Below are positions 9,122 to 17,499 of a stretch of DNA of 64,000 bases, piece after piece. Position 1 is the stretch's first letter. Every line of letters begins with the position of its first letter. A program made the position numbers and the translations under genes. Source of the DNA: Pseudobdellovibrionaceae bacterium (GTDB taxonomy: Bacteria; Bdellovibrionota; Bdellovibrionia; Bdellovibrionales; Bdellovibrionaceae); assembly GCA_019637875.1 (NCBI GenBank), contig JAHBUW010000001.1:372001-436000 (forward strand). The letters run 5' to 3'. The notes below the pieces were generated by a model. It saw nothing but the letters and a program-made list of their open reading frames with translations, did not search any database and was not told where the DNA came from.

Positions 9122-9889
9122 CTAAAACAGCAGGAACAACTTCGTTAAAAAGAAATCACCCACCAAAACCATGATCGACGATACGACGACCGCTTTCGTG
9201 GTGGCCAGTCCGACTTCCTTCGTGCCTTCCTTCACGTTCAGGCCGAAGTAGCAGGCCGTGATGGAAATGAAGATCGAAAAGAAAACGCATTTGCCGATGC
9301 CCGAAAACAAATCCTCGAGCGTGAGGGTCGTCATGACCTTCTGGGCGTAGAAGCCCGCGTCCAGACGCAGCTCGGTCACGCCGATGATCATCCCGCCCAA
9401 AACGCCGATGATGTTCGCGAGCGCGGCGAGCAGCGGCAGGCAGACCAAGCAGCCCAGCACGCGGGGGATGACGATCTTGCGGATGGGCGAGGTGCCCAAA
9501 GCGCGGATCGCATCGACCTGTTGGGTGACGACCATCGAGCCGATCTCCGAGGCCATGCCGGCGCCCACGCGCGCGGCGACCATCAGGCTCGTGAAAACGG
9601 GTCCCATTTCCCGCAGGATCGACAGCGAGACGATCTTCGGGACGTATGGTGCGCCCCCGAATTTCGCTAGGCCGATTCCGAATTGCAGGCTCATCACCAT
9701 GCCGGTGGACAACGCGGTGATCAGAATCAAGGGCATCGAGCGGCTACCGATCTGGAAAATCTGATCGGCGAAAAGACGCCATTCGAGTTTCGTGCGCCAG
9801 AGCTCCGAGACGACTTGTTTCGTCAGCTGGCCGTAGCCACCGATGAAGAGCAAGCTGTCTTCCATGAAGGAGGTCAGGCGGAATTTCAT
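9122..9889 (-). CDS. mlaE: MlaE-like ABC transporter permease
   Basis: A 255-residue inner-membrane permease of the MlaE family. After an amphipathic N-terminal helix it has five to six hydrophobic segments and the conserved block VAARVGAGMASEIGSMVVTQQVDAIRALG, followed by PRVLGCLVCLPLLAALANI. The ATG at 9889 overlaps the upstream lipoprotein stop as TAATG, which implies translational coupling. The frame stays open well upstream but that extension would overlap the lipoprotein gene in another frame and is Arg-rich, so it was rejected. With MlaF and MlaD it should move phospholipids between outer and inner membranes and preserve lipid asymmetry. Confidence 0.93.
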   Translation of the reverse strand: MKFRLTSFMEDSLLFIGGYGQLTKQVVSELWRTKLEWRLFADQIFQIGSRSMPLILITALSTGMVMSLQFGIGLAKFGGAPYVPKIVSLSILREMGPVFTSLMVAARVGAGMASEIGSMVVTQQVDAIRALGTSPIRKIVIPRVLGCLVCLPLLAALANIIGVLGGMIIGVTELRLDAGFYAQKVMTTLTLEDLFSGIGKCVFFSIFISITACYFGLNVKEGTKEVGLATTKAVVVSSIMVLVGDFFLTKLFLLF

Positions 9890-10383
9890 TACGGAGCCTG
9901 GAAGCTTTCCAGAAAGCGCCGGTAGGCGGCGACTTCCTGATCGAAGTTCACGGTCCGGGCGGTGTAGGTGATCAGGTACGAGCAGCCGTTGCGTTTGAAG
10001 ACCAAAGCTTGGGTCTTCATCGCGATGCCGTCGAGCGTGCCGGTGGCGACGGTTTCCAGGGCGGCGCGGGCGTTGAAGAATTTCGTGTCCTGCGAGACGA
10101 CCTCGCGATCGCGCAAGACCGCGAGCGATTCGTTGGTCAGGTTTTCGAGCGACATGGGCGGCTCGGGGCACTCACTCAGGTACGAGATCGTGTTGCCGGT
10201 CTTCGTCGACTGCCAAGCTTGGTCGGCGGCGGTGTCTTTGATCGCGGTGAAAGAGCCATCGGGAACGCCGGCGCGCACGTTTTCGGCGCGACCGGGTTTC
10301 TTCGGACCGATGTTCACGGACACGCACCCCGTAAGGCAGGTCAAAAGCAGGCAGAAAATGGCAAAAACACGCATCCGTTGCAT
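9889..10383 (-). CDS. Lipoprotein at head of Mla operon
   Basis: A 164-residue predicted lipoprotein. The signal sequence MQRMRVFAIFCLLLTCLTGC ends in a lipobox with C20 as the lipidated residue; the mature part has no family I recognise. It is the first gene of the Mla operon and its stop overlaps the mlaE start. In other bacteria this place can be taken by MlaA- or MlaC-like parts, but the sequence does not resemble either. A role in delivering or receiving lipids at the outer membrane is inference from position. GGAG lies about 12 bp upstream of the ATG. Confidence 0.75.
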   Translation of the reverse strand: MQRMRVFAIFCLLLTCLTGCVSVNIGPKKPGRAENVRAGVPDGSFTAIKDTAADQAWQSTKTGNTISYLSECPEPPMSLENLTNESLAVLRDREVVSQDTKFFNARAALETVATGTLDGIAMKTQALVFKRNGCSYLITYTARTVNFDQEVAAYRRFLESFQAP

Positions 10384-10490
10384 GGGTGGTGGTGGCTCCT
10401 GATGTTGCCGATTTTTCGGCAGTTTTTGAGTTTTGCTGCATCCCTTCGACTTGTCGAAATGTTTTTCTATCAGTTCGTCGAGTGTCAGTG

Positions 10491-10510
10491 TTTTGTCGGC
10501 ACCGACAAAA
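10491..10510. promoter_or_regulatory. 9-2-9 palindrome, possible operator
   Basis: TTTTGTCGG and CCGACAAAA are perfect inverted copies separated by CA. No T-run follows on either strand, so a terminator is unlikely. It lies between the divergent Mla and flagellar transcription units, where a repressor or activator site is plausible. Confidence 0.4.
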
Positions 10511-10636
10511 ATGCGTGCACGAAGCCTGGCGCGATTTGCGATCCCTGTTTCATAATCTCGCCCTTCCTCCAGTTTTGATCTTCTGTTTCAGGACCTAACT
10601 CGAGGCCCACGCACGAACCCGACTTGTTGAGGGTGG

Positions 10637-10652
10637 TGGCACCGGAAATGCT
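10637..10652 (+). promoter_or_regulatory. Sigma-54 (-24/-12) promoter of flagellar cluster
   Basis: TGGCAC at 10637-10642 and ATGCT at 10648-10652 place GG and GC exactly 10 bp apart, as in the RpoN consensus TGGCACG-N4-TTGCW; the only deviations are C for G at position 7 and A for T at position 12. Transcription should start near 10663, about 71 bp before the TPR gene. Sigma-54 control of rod, hook and basal-body genes is well known in other flagellated bacteria. Confidence 0.75.
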
Positions 10653-10685
10653 TCTTTCACCACTCAGTACACGAGTGTGAGGGGA

Positions 10686-10717
10686 ACCCGCCGAAAGTCC
10701 ACGGACTGACGGCGGGT
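10686..10717 (+). promoter_or_regulatory. Hairpin in leader of flagellar operon
   Basis: ACCCGCCG (10686-10693) pairs with CGGCGGGT (10710-10717). Inside, AGTC (10696-10699) pairs with GACT (10704-10707) around a CACG loop, with AA/GA opposed. No T-run follows. It ends 6 bp before the SD (GAGGGG, 10724-10729) of the TPR gene, so it could affect translation or RNA stability. Confidence 0.5.
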
Positions 10718-10733
10718 GCTTAAGAGGGGACCG

Positions 10734-13532
10734 ATGCGGACTTGGATTTCATTTTTCCTGATGGTGATGACCGGATTGTCGGCAGCGACCGCTTCGGCCG
10801 CGGGCGTGGATGCCAAGCTGACCCATTTCGGTGAAACCTTGCACCTGGAACTCCGTGGCCGCGATAACTGGGTCTACGACATTCAAAAAGCCGAAGACAA
10901 AGGCAAGGTCGTTTACAGCGTGCAAGTTCCCGCACTCGATGCGGGTTCGATCGCGGCGTTTTCGAAAGTTAAATTTCCCGGTCTGGAATCCGTCGTCGTC
11001 GACGCGGGGACCGACTCGAACCAGGTTCTGAAGTTCACCTTCAATCCGGCCAAAGGCGCGCGGATCGATCATTTCGACTACCTGACCGACAAACCTTCGC
11101 GTTTGATCGTCGACTTCTTCAACGACACATCGGCCGCGAAGAAACCGAAAGCGGCGGAAGCACCGTCGGTCCCCGCGCCGAAAAACGAAAAAATCGTTTC
11201 AAAAAAGGGAGCCCCGGCCGAAGCGGGCCGTAAACCCGCGAACGACGTCCTCGTCATCGGGCCGCAGGGCCCCTTGCAGACCTCGCTCGATCCGTTGATC
11301 GCCACGCCCCAGCCGTTGCAACCCCAGACCGGAATCTTCGACGGAGCCGATCCCGATTTTTCGCGTTTCGCGATCCAGGATTTCGAAGTCAAAGAGTCGG
11401 CGATGATCGCAAGTAAGCAGAAAGTTTACGTCGACTTCCCGATCCTGCATTTGAAGCCCGACGAGCTGAAGCTTTTGCAGTCAAAAGCGCCGGTGTACGA
11501 AATCGACGCGAAGGATAACGACGAAAACAAACAAGCCCGCCTGCTTTTGACCTTGCGTAAGAATAACCGTAGCGAGGTTTTCCAGAAGACCGCGAAGTGG
11601 TTCTTCGACAAATATCCGAAGTCGGACTACGCGGAAATTCTGAAATTCATGTGGGCGGACGTTCTCTATGACCGCTGGAAAGAAACGGGCAAGGCCGAAG
11701 ATCTCGACGTCGCGATTCAAAAATACGAAGAGGCGATGAAAGAGTTCCCGAATTCCGCGTTGAACGAGCGCACGCAGCTTTTGGTGGCGTACTCGCAACT
11801 CGAACGCGGGGACGCGTTGGCCTCGCTGCAAGCCTTCCAGGCCCACTCGCGCAAGTTCCCCGAGTCCGCGAACAAGGACCTGGTCAAAATCGCGATGGCC
11901 GAAGCCTACGCGCAGCTGAATCGTGGCGACGACGCGCTGAAAATCTATGATGACGTGATCAAAAACGCCAAGCGTCCCCAGGACCGTATTCGCGCGTCGT
12001 TCCTGCGCCCGGACATTTTGTTCCAGCAGAAAAAGGATAAAGAGGCCGCGGACGCCTACCGTAAGCTGCGTGATCAGCATCCGAACGAGTACCTGGACTA
12101 TCCGAATGCGGCTTTCAATCTGGCGGCGGCGGAGTTCCGTTTGGGGAACCACCGCGCGAGCTTGGACGCGCATCTCGACTTCGTGAAGAAGTTCCCGACG
12201 AACTCCTATTCCGGTTACGCGCTGACTCGCGTGGGCGAACTGCTCGAGATTCTGGGCGCGGATCCTTCGCGGGTGATGGGCGCTTTTCTCGAGACCTATT
12301 TCCGCTATGGGTCCACTCCGGGGGCGGTGGTCGCGCGTTTACGGATGCTGTCGTCGCGGATGCGCGGCATGAAGCAACAGGAGTTGGAAAAGGCCGTTCA
12401 AGATATCATGAAGCTGGCGCAGGACTCGAAGCTGCCGAAGATGGATCAATTCGCGACCATCATGGTGGCCGACGGATATCACGACCGCGGCGAGTACGAA
12501 AAATCGTTGAACCTGCTGCGCGACTTCTATCAGAAAGATCCGACGACCGCGGACACGGGACTTCTGACCCAGCGGATCGTGCGTAATATCGCCGATGAAA
12601 TCCATTCACAGGTGGAAAAAGGCGAATTCCTGAAGGCGATGAACACGCACCAGAAATATTCGGCGGATTGGCTGCGCAATAGCAACCGCGTGGACGTGCA
12701 GTACGATCTGGCCCGCGCCTTCGAGCAGTCCGGAGTCCAAGACGAAGCCGAAAAGCTTTACCGCGAGTCCTTCAACCGGATTCTGGCTCTGAAGGGAACT
12801 CCGAAAGAAAAAGAAGTGGGCGTTTTCGAGAAGGTGCCTTCGACGGACGAGATCCTGTTGCGGATGGCCGCGGTGAATATGAACCGCGATCAATCGCAGC
12901 TTGCGTTCAACAATCTGAAGGACATCAAAAGTCCCGAAAAGCTGACCGAAACCCAGCAAATCGAGCGTATCTTGCTGGCGGCGAAACTTTACGATCAAAA
13001 GGGTGAACCCGCCACGGCGATCCGTTACCTGACGGAACTGGTGAAAGCGTGGAAGGGGATTCCGGTCCTGGTGGCCGAGCCCTATTACAGCCTGGGACAA
13101 ATGGAAGAAAAGCTCGGTCAAGTGGATGCCGCCATCGCGAGCTATCGCCGCGTCGATGAGCTGATGCGCGATTCGGGAAAGGTTTCCGAGAAGACCCATG
13201 CTCGCGCATTGGAAAATATGGCGCGTTTGCAACAGACGACCAAACAAACGGACGAGGCGATTGCGACCTACAACCGCCTGCTCGAGACCTACGAAACGAA
13301 GATGCCCCTGGATTCTTTGCGCTACAAGTTGGGACGCATCCACTTCGATAAAGGTGAGATGCAAAAGGCGTCTGACGTTTGGGGTAAACTGGATCGCGAT
13401 AAAAGTTCGTTCTGGGCCAAGATGGCCGACGAAAATTTGAAGTCTTCCAAATGGAACGACGACAATAAAAAGTACCTGCGCCGGTTGCCGGCCAGTGCCC
13501 AGTCCGATGGTAGTGCGAAGGAGGTTCCGTGA
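10734..13532 (+). CDS. Large exported TPR protein heading flagellar operon
   Basis: A 932-residue predicted periplasmic or outer-membrane-associated protein. It has a signal peptide (MRTWISFFLMVMTGLSAATASA, about 1-22), then an AMIN-like beta-rich domain (about 24-125, ending DYLTDKPSRLIVDFFND), a Pro/Ala-rich linker, and from about residue 220 to the end many degenerate TPR helix pairs with repeated phrases such as KYEEAMKEFPNSALNER and ATYNRLLETYE. ATG 10734 was chosen because GAGGGG precedes it; an in-frame GTG at 10716 lies inside the leader hairpin. Its stop overlaps the flgB start (GTGA), so it is co-translated with the flagellar genes. A role as scaffold for envelope assembly of the basal body is inferred from position. 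Confidence 0.85.
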   Translation: MRTWISFFLMVMTGLSAATASAAGVDAKLTHFGETLHLELRGRDNWVYDIQKAEDKGKVVYSVQVPALDAGSIAAFSKVKFPGLESVVVDAGTDSNQVLKFTFNPAKGARIDHFDYLTDKPSRLIVDFFNDTSAAKKPKAAEAPSVPAPKNEKIVSKKGAPAEAGRKPANDVLVIGPQGPLQTSLDPLIATPQPLQPQTGIFDGADPDFSRFAIQDFEVKESAMIASKQKVYVDFPILHLKPDELKLLQSKAPVYEIDAKDNDENKQARLLLTLRKNNRSEVFQKTAKWFFDKYPKSDYAEILKFMWADVLYDRWKETGKAEDLDVAIQKYEEAMKEFPNSALNERTQLLVAYSQLERGDALASLQAFQAHSRKFPESANKDLVKIAMAEAYAQLNRGDDALKIYDDVIKNAKRPQDRIRASFLRPDILFQQKKDKEAADAYRKLRDQHPNEYLDYPNAAFNLAAAEFRLGNHRASLDAHLDFVKKFPTNSYSGYALTRVGELLEILGADPSRVMGAFLETYFRYGSTPGAVVARLRMLSSRMRGMKQQELEKAVQDIMKLAQDSKLPKMDQFATIMVADGYHDRGEYEKSLNLLRDFYQKDPTTADTGLLTQRIVRNIADEIHSQVEKGEFLKAMNTHQKYSADWLRNSNRVDVQYDLARAFEQSGVQDEAEKLYRESFNRILALKGTPKEKEVGVFEKVPSTDEILLRMAAVNMNRDQSQLAFNNLKDIKSPEKLTETQQIERILLAAKLYDQKGEPATAIRYLTELVKAWKGIPVLVAEPYYSLGQMEEKLGQVDAAIASYRRVDELMRDSGKVSEKTHARALENMARLQQTTKQTDEAIATYNRLLETYETKMPLDSLRYKLGRIHFDKGEMQKASDVWGKLDRDKSSFWAKMADENLKSSKWNDDNKKYLRRLPASAQSDGSAKEVP

Positions 13533-13906
13533 GTCTATTCGATAAAACGTCACTGGCGCTGCAGACCGCAACGAATTTGCGCAAGCTGCGGCAAGAGCTG
13601 ATCTCTTCGAACATCGCCAATGCCGAGACTCCGGGTTTTCACGCGAAGAAGATGGACTTCGAGGCGGCGCTGGACAGCGCGGTGAACGGCATCGGCGGGG
13701 CGGGCGGTCACGAGTCGGCGATTAAAAACGTACGTCCCGACATTTACGACAATCCCGAGGCCATCACTTCGAACGACGGCAACACCGTGAACATTGAAAA
13801 AGAGATGGCGGCCCTCGCCGAGAACACCGTTCTTTATAAGGCGGCGATTCAGCTCATGAACAAAAAACTCGCGGCCTTGCGGTACGCGGTCACGGAAGGA
13901 CGATAA
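13529..13906 (+). CDS. flgB: Flagellar proximal rod protein FlgB
   Basis: A 125-residue rod subunit exported by the flagellar type III system to form the proximal rod. It contains the rod/hook signature ELISSNIANAETPGFHAKKMDF near the N-terminus and the C-terminal coiled segment LAENTVLYKAAIQLMNKKLAALRYAV, both diagnostic of FlgB. The length is typical. The GTG start at 13529 shares 4 bp with the TPR gene stop. flgC follows 3 bp after its stop codon. Confidence 0.95.
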   Translation: MSLFDKTSLALQTATNLRKLRQELISSNIANAETPGFHAKKMDFEAALDSAVNGIGGAGGHESAIKNVRPDIYDNPEAITSNDGNTVNIEKEMAALAENTVLYKAAIQLMNKKLAALRYAVTEGR

Positions 13907-13909
13907 GCG

Positions 13910-14353
13910 ATGTCGCAGTTCTTTTCGGGTTTTCGGGTCAGTAGTTCGGGGATGGCGGCGCAACGGATGCGCCTCAATACGATTTCTTCCAATATTGCGA
14001 ATATCAATACGACGAAAACCCCGGAAGGTGGCGCCTACCGCCGCAAGGACGTGGTTTTCCAGTCGATGCCGGACGCGAAATCTTTCGGTGAAATTTTAAC
14101 CGATTCGAACCCACGTTCCGACGTCCAGAGAGTCCAGGTCACCGACGTGATCTCGGATACGCGGGCGCCCTTGCGTAAGCACGAGCCCGGGCACCCCGAC
14201 GCGGACGAGGAAGGCTACGTTTCATACCCGAACATCAATCTGATGGAAGAGATGACCAATATGATCCAGGCCACCCGCGCTTACGAGGCCAACGTCTCGG
14301 CGATGCAGGCGGCGAAAGATATTGCACTCTCTAGCCTAGAGATTGGTCGATAG
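13910..14353 (+). CDS. flgC: Flagellar proximal rod protein FlgC
   Basis: A 147-residue rod protein, partner of FlgB in the proximal rod. The N-terminal GFRVSSSGMAAQRMRLNTIS and SNIANINTTKTPEGG regions and the C-terminal EEMTNMIQATRAYEANVSAM helix are typical FlgC features. It has the usual length. ATG follows GGAAGGACGATAAGCG, giving a moderate SD. A 54-bp gap with an isolated TATAAT separates it from fliE. Confidence 0.95.
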   Translation: MSQFFSGFRVSSSGMAAQRMRLNTISSNIANINTTKTPEGGAYRRKDVVFQSMPDAKSFGEILTDSNPRSDVQRVQVTDVISDTRAPLRKHEPGHPDADEEGYVSYPNINLMEEMTNMIQATRAYEANVSAMQAAKDIALSSLEIGR

Positions 14354-14381
14354 GGTCTTTTGTAGGATCGAGTCTTAGGAC

Positions 14382-14387
14382 TATAAT
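14382..14387 (+). promoter_or_regulatory. Possible internal -10 box before fliE
   Basis: A perfect TATAAT sits 21 bp upstream of the fliE ATG in the flgC-fliE gap. The best -35 at a 16-bp spacing is TTGTAG, which matches TTGACA only in its first three bases. An internal housekeeping promoter is possible but weakly supported. Confidence 0.3.
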
Positions 14388-14407
14388 AGGGAATAGGAGT
14401 TTTGACC

Positions 14408-14779
14408 ATGGACGGTCTCACTTTTAAGAACACGCAAATCCCCGCGGGGGGCAATGGAATTTCCGATTCGAAATCGATGGAAATTTCCGGCTCCCAACGT
14501 CGGTCACTGCAAAATGAAATTTCGGCCGCGCCCTCTCTTTCTTCGAGCGCCGCTCCGGGAGCGAGTTTCGCGGATACCCTCGGCCAAGCCGTGCAGCAAG
14601 TGAATCAGCTGCAGAAAAACGCCGACACCGCGATCACGAATCTGGCGACCGGTAAGACGGACAACATCGCCGACGTCATGGTCCAAACCGAACAAGCGGA
14701 TATCGCGCTCAAATTGATGATGCAAGTCCGCAACAAGATCATCGACGCGTATTCCGAAGTCATGAAAATGCAGGTTTGA
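14408..14779 (+). CDS. fliE: Flagellar hook-basal body protein FliE
   Basis: A 123-residue protein that joins the MS ring to the rod and gates export. The C-terminal half carries the family pattern SFADTLGQAVQQVNQLQKNA, ATGKTDNIADVMVQTEQADI and ALKLMMQVRNKIIDAYSEVM, ending MKMQV as FliE proteins usually do. ATG 14408 was preferred over the in-frame TTG at 14402 because AGGAG at 14395-14399 is correctly spaced only for the ATG. The first 45 residues are Ser-rich and variable. Confidence 0.95.
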   Translation: MDGLTFKNTQIPAGGNGISDSKSMEISGSQRRSLQNEISAAPSLSSSAAPGASFADTLGQAVQQVNQLQKNADTAITNLATGKTDNIADVMVQTEQADIALKLMMQVRNKIIDAYSEVMKMQV

Positions 14780-14808
14780 TTGTTAGTTAGATCCCCGGGG
14801 GGAATGGG

Positions 14809-16461
14809 TTGAACACGTTTTTTGCTAGTCTTTCAAATCAGTTTCGTGAGTTCTTTCGTGGCTTGGGTCCGACCAAACGGATGTCCATTATCGCCGCGAC
14901 GCTGGTCTTTTTCTTAGCCGGCGTCGTGATGACGGTGATGGTTTCGGGACGTGACTACGTGACTCTGCTCACGAATGTTCCTTCCGATCAAGTCGCGCTC
15001 ATCGCGCAGAAACTGAACGAAAAGAACGTCCCCTTCCAACTCCGTGATGAGGGGAAAACAGTCGCGGTTCCGGCGGAGCTTTTGCACTCCACGCAGATGG
15101 CGTTGATGGCGGAAGTGGGTTCGGCGAAACTGGGCACGATCGGTCTGGAAGTCTTCGATAAACAAGACTTCTCGATGAACTCTTACGCCCAGCGCGTGAA
15201 CTACCAACGCGCCCTGCAGGGTGAATTGATCCGTTCCATCAACACGTTGACCAGCGTTCGCCAATCGAAAGTTCTTTTGGCGTTGCCGGCGAAGAAGACC
15301 TTCCTCGAGGATTCAGGGCAAGCGACGGCGTCGGTCGTGGTGGAGCTTCACCCCGGGAAATCCCTCAGCGCGGACCAAGTGCGGGGGATTCAGTTCTTGG
15401 TGGCCAGTTCCGTGGAAGGTCTGAACGCCGAAAAGGTCACGGTCGTCGATGACCGCGGCAAAATGCTGACCCGGTCGGGCGATATCACGACTTCGGGCAC
15501 CAGCGAAATCTTGGATTTGAAGCGCAAAATCGAATCCGATCTGGAAGAGCGTATCGAGGCGCTGCTTGCCAAAGTGGTCGGGCAAGCGAAAGTGGTCGCC
15601 CGTGTGGATGCGACCTTGAACAACAAAATCATCAGCGCGATCGAAGAGTCCGTCGACCCGGAGCAGACCGCGATCCGTAGCCAGCAAACGGAAGAGGAAT
15701 CTTCGGAAGGTTCGCGCGCGAATCCCACCGGCGTGCCTGGATCACGGAACAATATTCCCGGCGCGGGCGCCGAGGGCGAAGCCGTGAGCTTCCGTCAGGG
15801 CGTGCGCAAGGAAGTGAAGAACACCGCTTTCGAAGTGCCGAAAACCGTGAAGAATATCCGCGAGATGGCGGGTAACCTGGAGCGCATCAGTGTCGCGGTC
15901 CTGGTCGACGGCGTTCAGCAGAATATCACGAAGGAAGACGGCACCATCGAGAACAAGTGGGTGGCGCGCTCTCCGGAAGAGATCACCAAATACGAAGCAT
16001 TGGTGCGTAACGCGATCGGTTTCAGCCAGCAACGTGGCGACTCCGTGAAAATCGAGAACATCCAGTTCATCGCCGAGGACTTCAGCGAAGCCGATCGGCT
16101 GCTAACGTCGCTGGAGCGTCGCAAGCTGCTGCACGCGTTGCTGAAATGGGCGCTTTTGGGTTTCAGCTTGGCGCTCTTCTTCTTCATCGTCGTTCGTCCC
16201 TTCATGCAGTGGATCACCGACAGCTTCCAGGACTCGGTCGAAGAAATGCTTCCCCGCACCATCGAAGAGCTCGAAGAGCTTCAGGCGGTGGACAATACTT
16301 TGCCCGGTATGAGCTCCGCGCTGCCGATCCTCGAAGAGTCGATCGATCCGGACAAGGCCGAAACCGAGCTGCTTAAAGACCGCATTTTGGCCATCATGGA
16401 ACGCGATGACGAAAAAGCATCCAGTGCGTTCGGCATGTGGCTAGTCAGAAAGGACGGCTAA
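14809..16461 (+). CDS. fliF: Flagellar MS-ring protein FliF
   Basis: A 550-residue inner-membrane protein that polymerises into the MS ring. There are two transmembrane helices, one at about residues 24-45 (SIIAATLVFFLAGVVMTVMV) and one near 445-465 (WALLGFSLALFFFIVVRPF). Between them are the ring-building motifs and family sequence such as YQRALQGELIRSINTLTSV. The C-terminal 80 residues are acidic and should bind FliG. The start is TTG 14809 (MNTFFASLSNQFREFF) after a G-rich SD; the nearby ATG at 14804 runs into a stop at once. fliG starts 3 bp after the stop. Confidence 0.96.
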   Translation: MNTFFASLSNQFREFFRGLGPTKRMSIIAATLVFFLAGVVMTVMVSGRDYVTLLTNVPSDQVALIAQKLNEKNVPFQLRDEGKTVAVPAELLHSTQMALMAEVGSAKLGTIGLEVFDKQDFSMNSYAQRVNYQRALQGELIRSINTLTSVRQSKVLLALPAKKTFLEDSGQATASVVVELHPGKSLSADQVRGIQFLVASSVEGLNAEKVTVVDDRGKMLTRSGDITTSGTSEILDLKRKIESDLEERIEALLAKVVGQAKVVARVDATLNNKIISAIEESVDPEQTAIRSQQTEEESSEGSRANPTGVPGSRNNIPGAGAEGEAVSFRQGVRKEVKNTAFEVPKTVKNIREMAGNLERISVAVLVDGVQQNITKEDGTIENKWVARSPEEITKYEALVRNAIGFSQQRGDSVKIENIQFIAEDFSEADRLLTSLERRKLLHALLKWALLGFSLALFFFIVVRPFMQWITDSFQDSVEEMLPRTIEELEELQAVDNTLPGMSSALPILEESIDPDKAETELLKDRILAIMERDDEKASSAFGMWLVRKDG

Positions 16462-16464
16462 TCC

Positions 16465-17499
16465 GTGAAGCTGACGAAACCCGAAAATTTAGAATACGAA
16501 CAGCTTCGCGGCTTCGAAAAGGCCGCCATCCTGATGAACTATCTGGGACCCAACGCGCTGAAAACGCTGTTGAAGGGACTGGACGACGGGGACATCCGTA
16601 AGCTTTTGAACGTGATGCCCAAATACCGGGTCGTGTCGGTCAACGTGACGAAGAAGGTCCTCGAAGAGTTCTTCGAACTCATCAACGAAACCGAAGACTA
16701 CATCTTTTCGGAAGTTTCCTCCTCGAAAGACGCGATCGTCGCCGCCTTGGGTGAAGAGCGCGCGCGCGGTATCCTGGGTGGTATCAACGTCGTGACCGGC
16801 GGCGGTCGCACCCTGGAATCGCTCGAGATGGTCGATGCGAAATCGCTTTCGAACTTCCTGGTCAACGAACATCCCCAGACGGTCGCGGTCATCCTGGCGC
16901 ACCTCGAGCCCGAGAAGAAGGGTGAGGTTCTGAAGCGTCTGCCCGAAGCCCTGCAGGCCGAGGTCGTTCTGCGTATGGCGAACTTGGACCACGTCGCGCC
17001 CGAACTCATCGCCGAGATCGATTCCGTCCTGAAGAAAGAACTGGCGTCCATGAGCTCGGTCGAGCAGACCGCGCTTGGCGGCGTGCAACCCGTGGCCGAA
17101 ATGCTCAACGTCATGGATAAGAACACGGAAAGTTCGATCATGTCGCGCCTGGAAGAGAAGGACCCGCTCTTGGCGGAAGAGATCCGCAAGCTGATGTTCG
17201 TCTTCGACGATATCGTGAAAATCGACGATCGCGGAATCCAGACGCTGCTCAAGGAAGTGCCGAACGATCGCCTGCTGCTGGCGCTCAAGACGGCCAGCGA
17301 AGAGATCAAAACAAAGGTCTTCAAAAACTTGTCGCAACGTGCGGCGGACATGCTGCGCGACGATCTTTCGAATATGGGCCCGGCCCGTCTTTCGGACGTC
17401 GAATCCGCGCAACAGGAAGTCGTCAACGCCGCCCGCCGCCTCGAGGCGGAAGGCAAGATCCTGATCGCACGCGGTGGCTCGGAGGACGCGCTTGTCTAA
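16465..17499 (+). CDS. fliG: Flagellar motor switch protein FliG
   Basis: A 344-residue cytoplasmic C-ring protein that couples the stator to rotor torque. The middle domain has the EHPQTVAVILAHL motif with LPEALQAEVVLRMA, and the C-terminal torque domain has FVFDDIVKIDDRGIQTLLKE with the charged residues that contact MotA. The start is GTG 16465, 3 bp after fliF. Its last 8 bp overlap fliH. Sequence and length are ordinary for FliG. Confidence 0.97.
   Translation: MKLTKPENLEYEQLRGFEKAAILMNYLGPNALKTLLKGLDDGDIRKLLNVMPKYRVVSVNVTKKVLEEFFELINETEDYIFSEVSSSKDAIVAALGEERARGILGGINVVTGGGRTLESLEMVDAKSLSNFLVNEHPQTVAVILAHLEPEKKGEVLKRLPEALQAEVVLRMANLDHVAPELIAEIDSVLKKELASMSSVEQTALGGVQPVAEMLNVMDKNTESSIMSRLEEKDPLLAEEIRKLMFVFDDIVKIDDRGIQTLLKEVPNDRLLLALKTASEEIKTKVFKNLSQRAADMLRDDLSNMGPARLSDVESAQQEVVNAARRLEAEGKILIARGGSEDALV

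Larger units (their letters stand above)
10384..10733. other. Divergent control region between Mla operon and flagellar cluster
   Basis: These 350 bp hold no convincing gene. They contain two perfect palindromes: TTCGAC-TT-GTCGAA at 10445-10458 and TTTTGTCGG-CA-CCGACAAAA at 10491-10510. They also contain a sigma-54 promoter (10637-10652), an inverted repeat across the expected start site (10657-10680) and a leader hairpin (10686-10717). The promoter for the leftward Mla operon must also lie here, but I could not pick it out. Confidence 0.7.

Noticed and set aside
10620-10733. Possible riboswitch in the flagellar leader
   Set aside because: GGGGAACCC...GAAAGTCC vaguely recalls the cobalamin core, but the other conserved parts are missing, and the sigma-54 start site lies inside the element.
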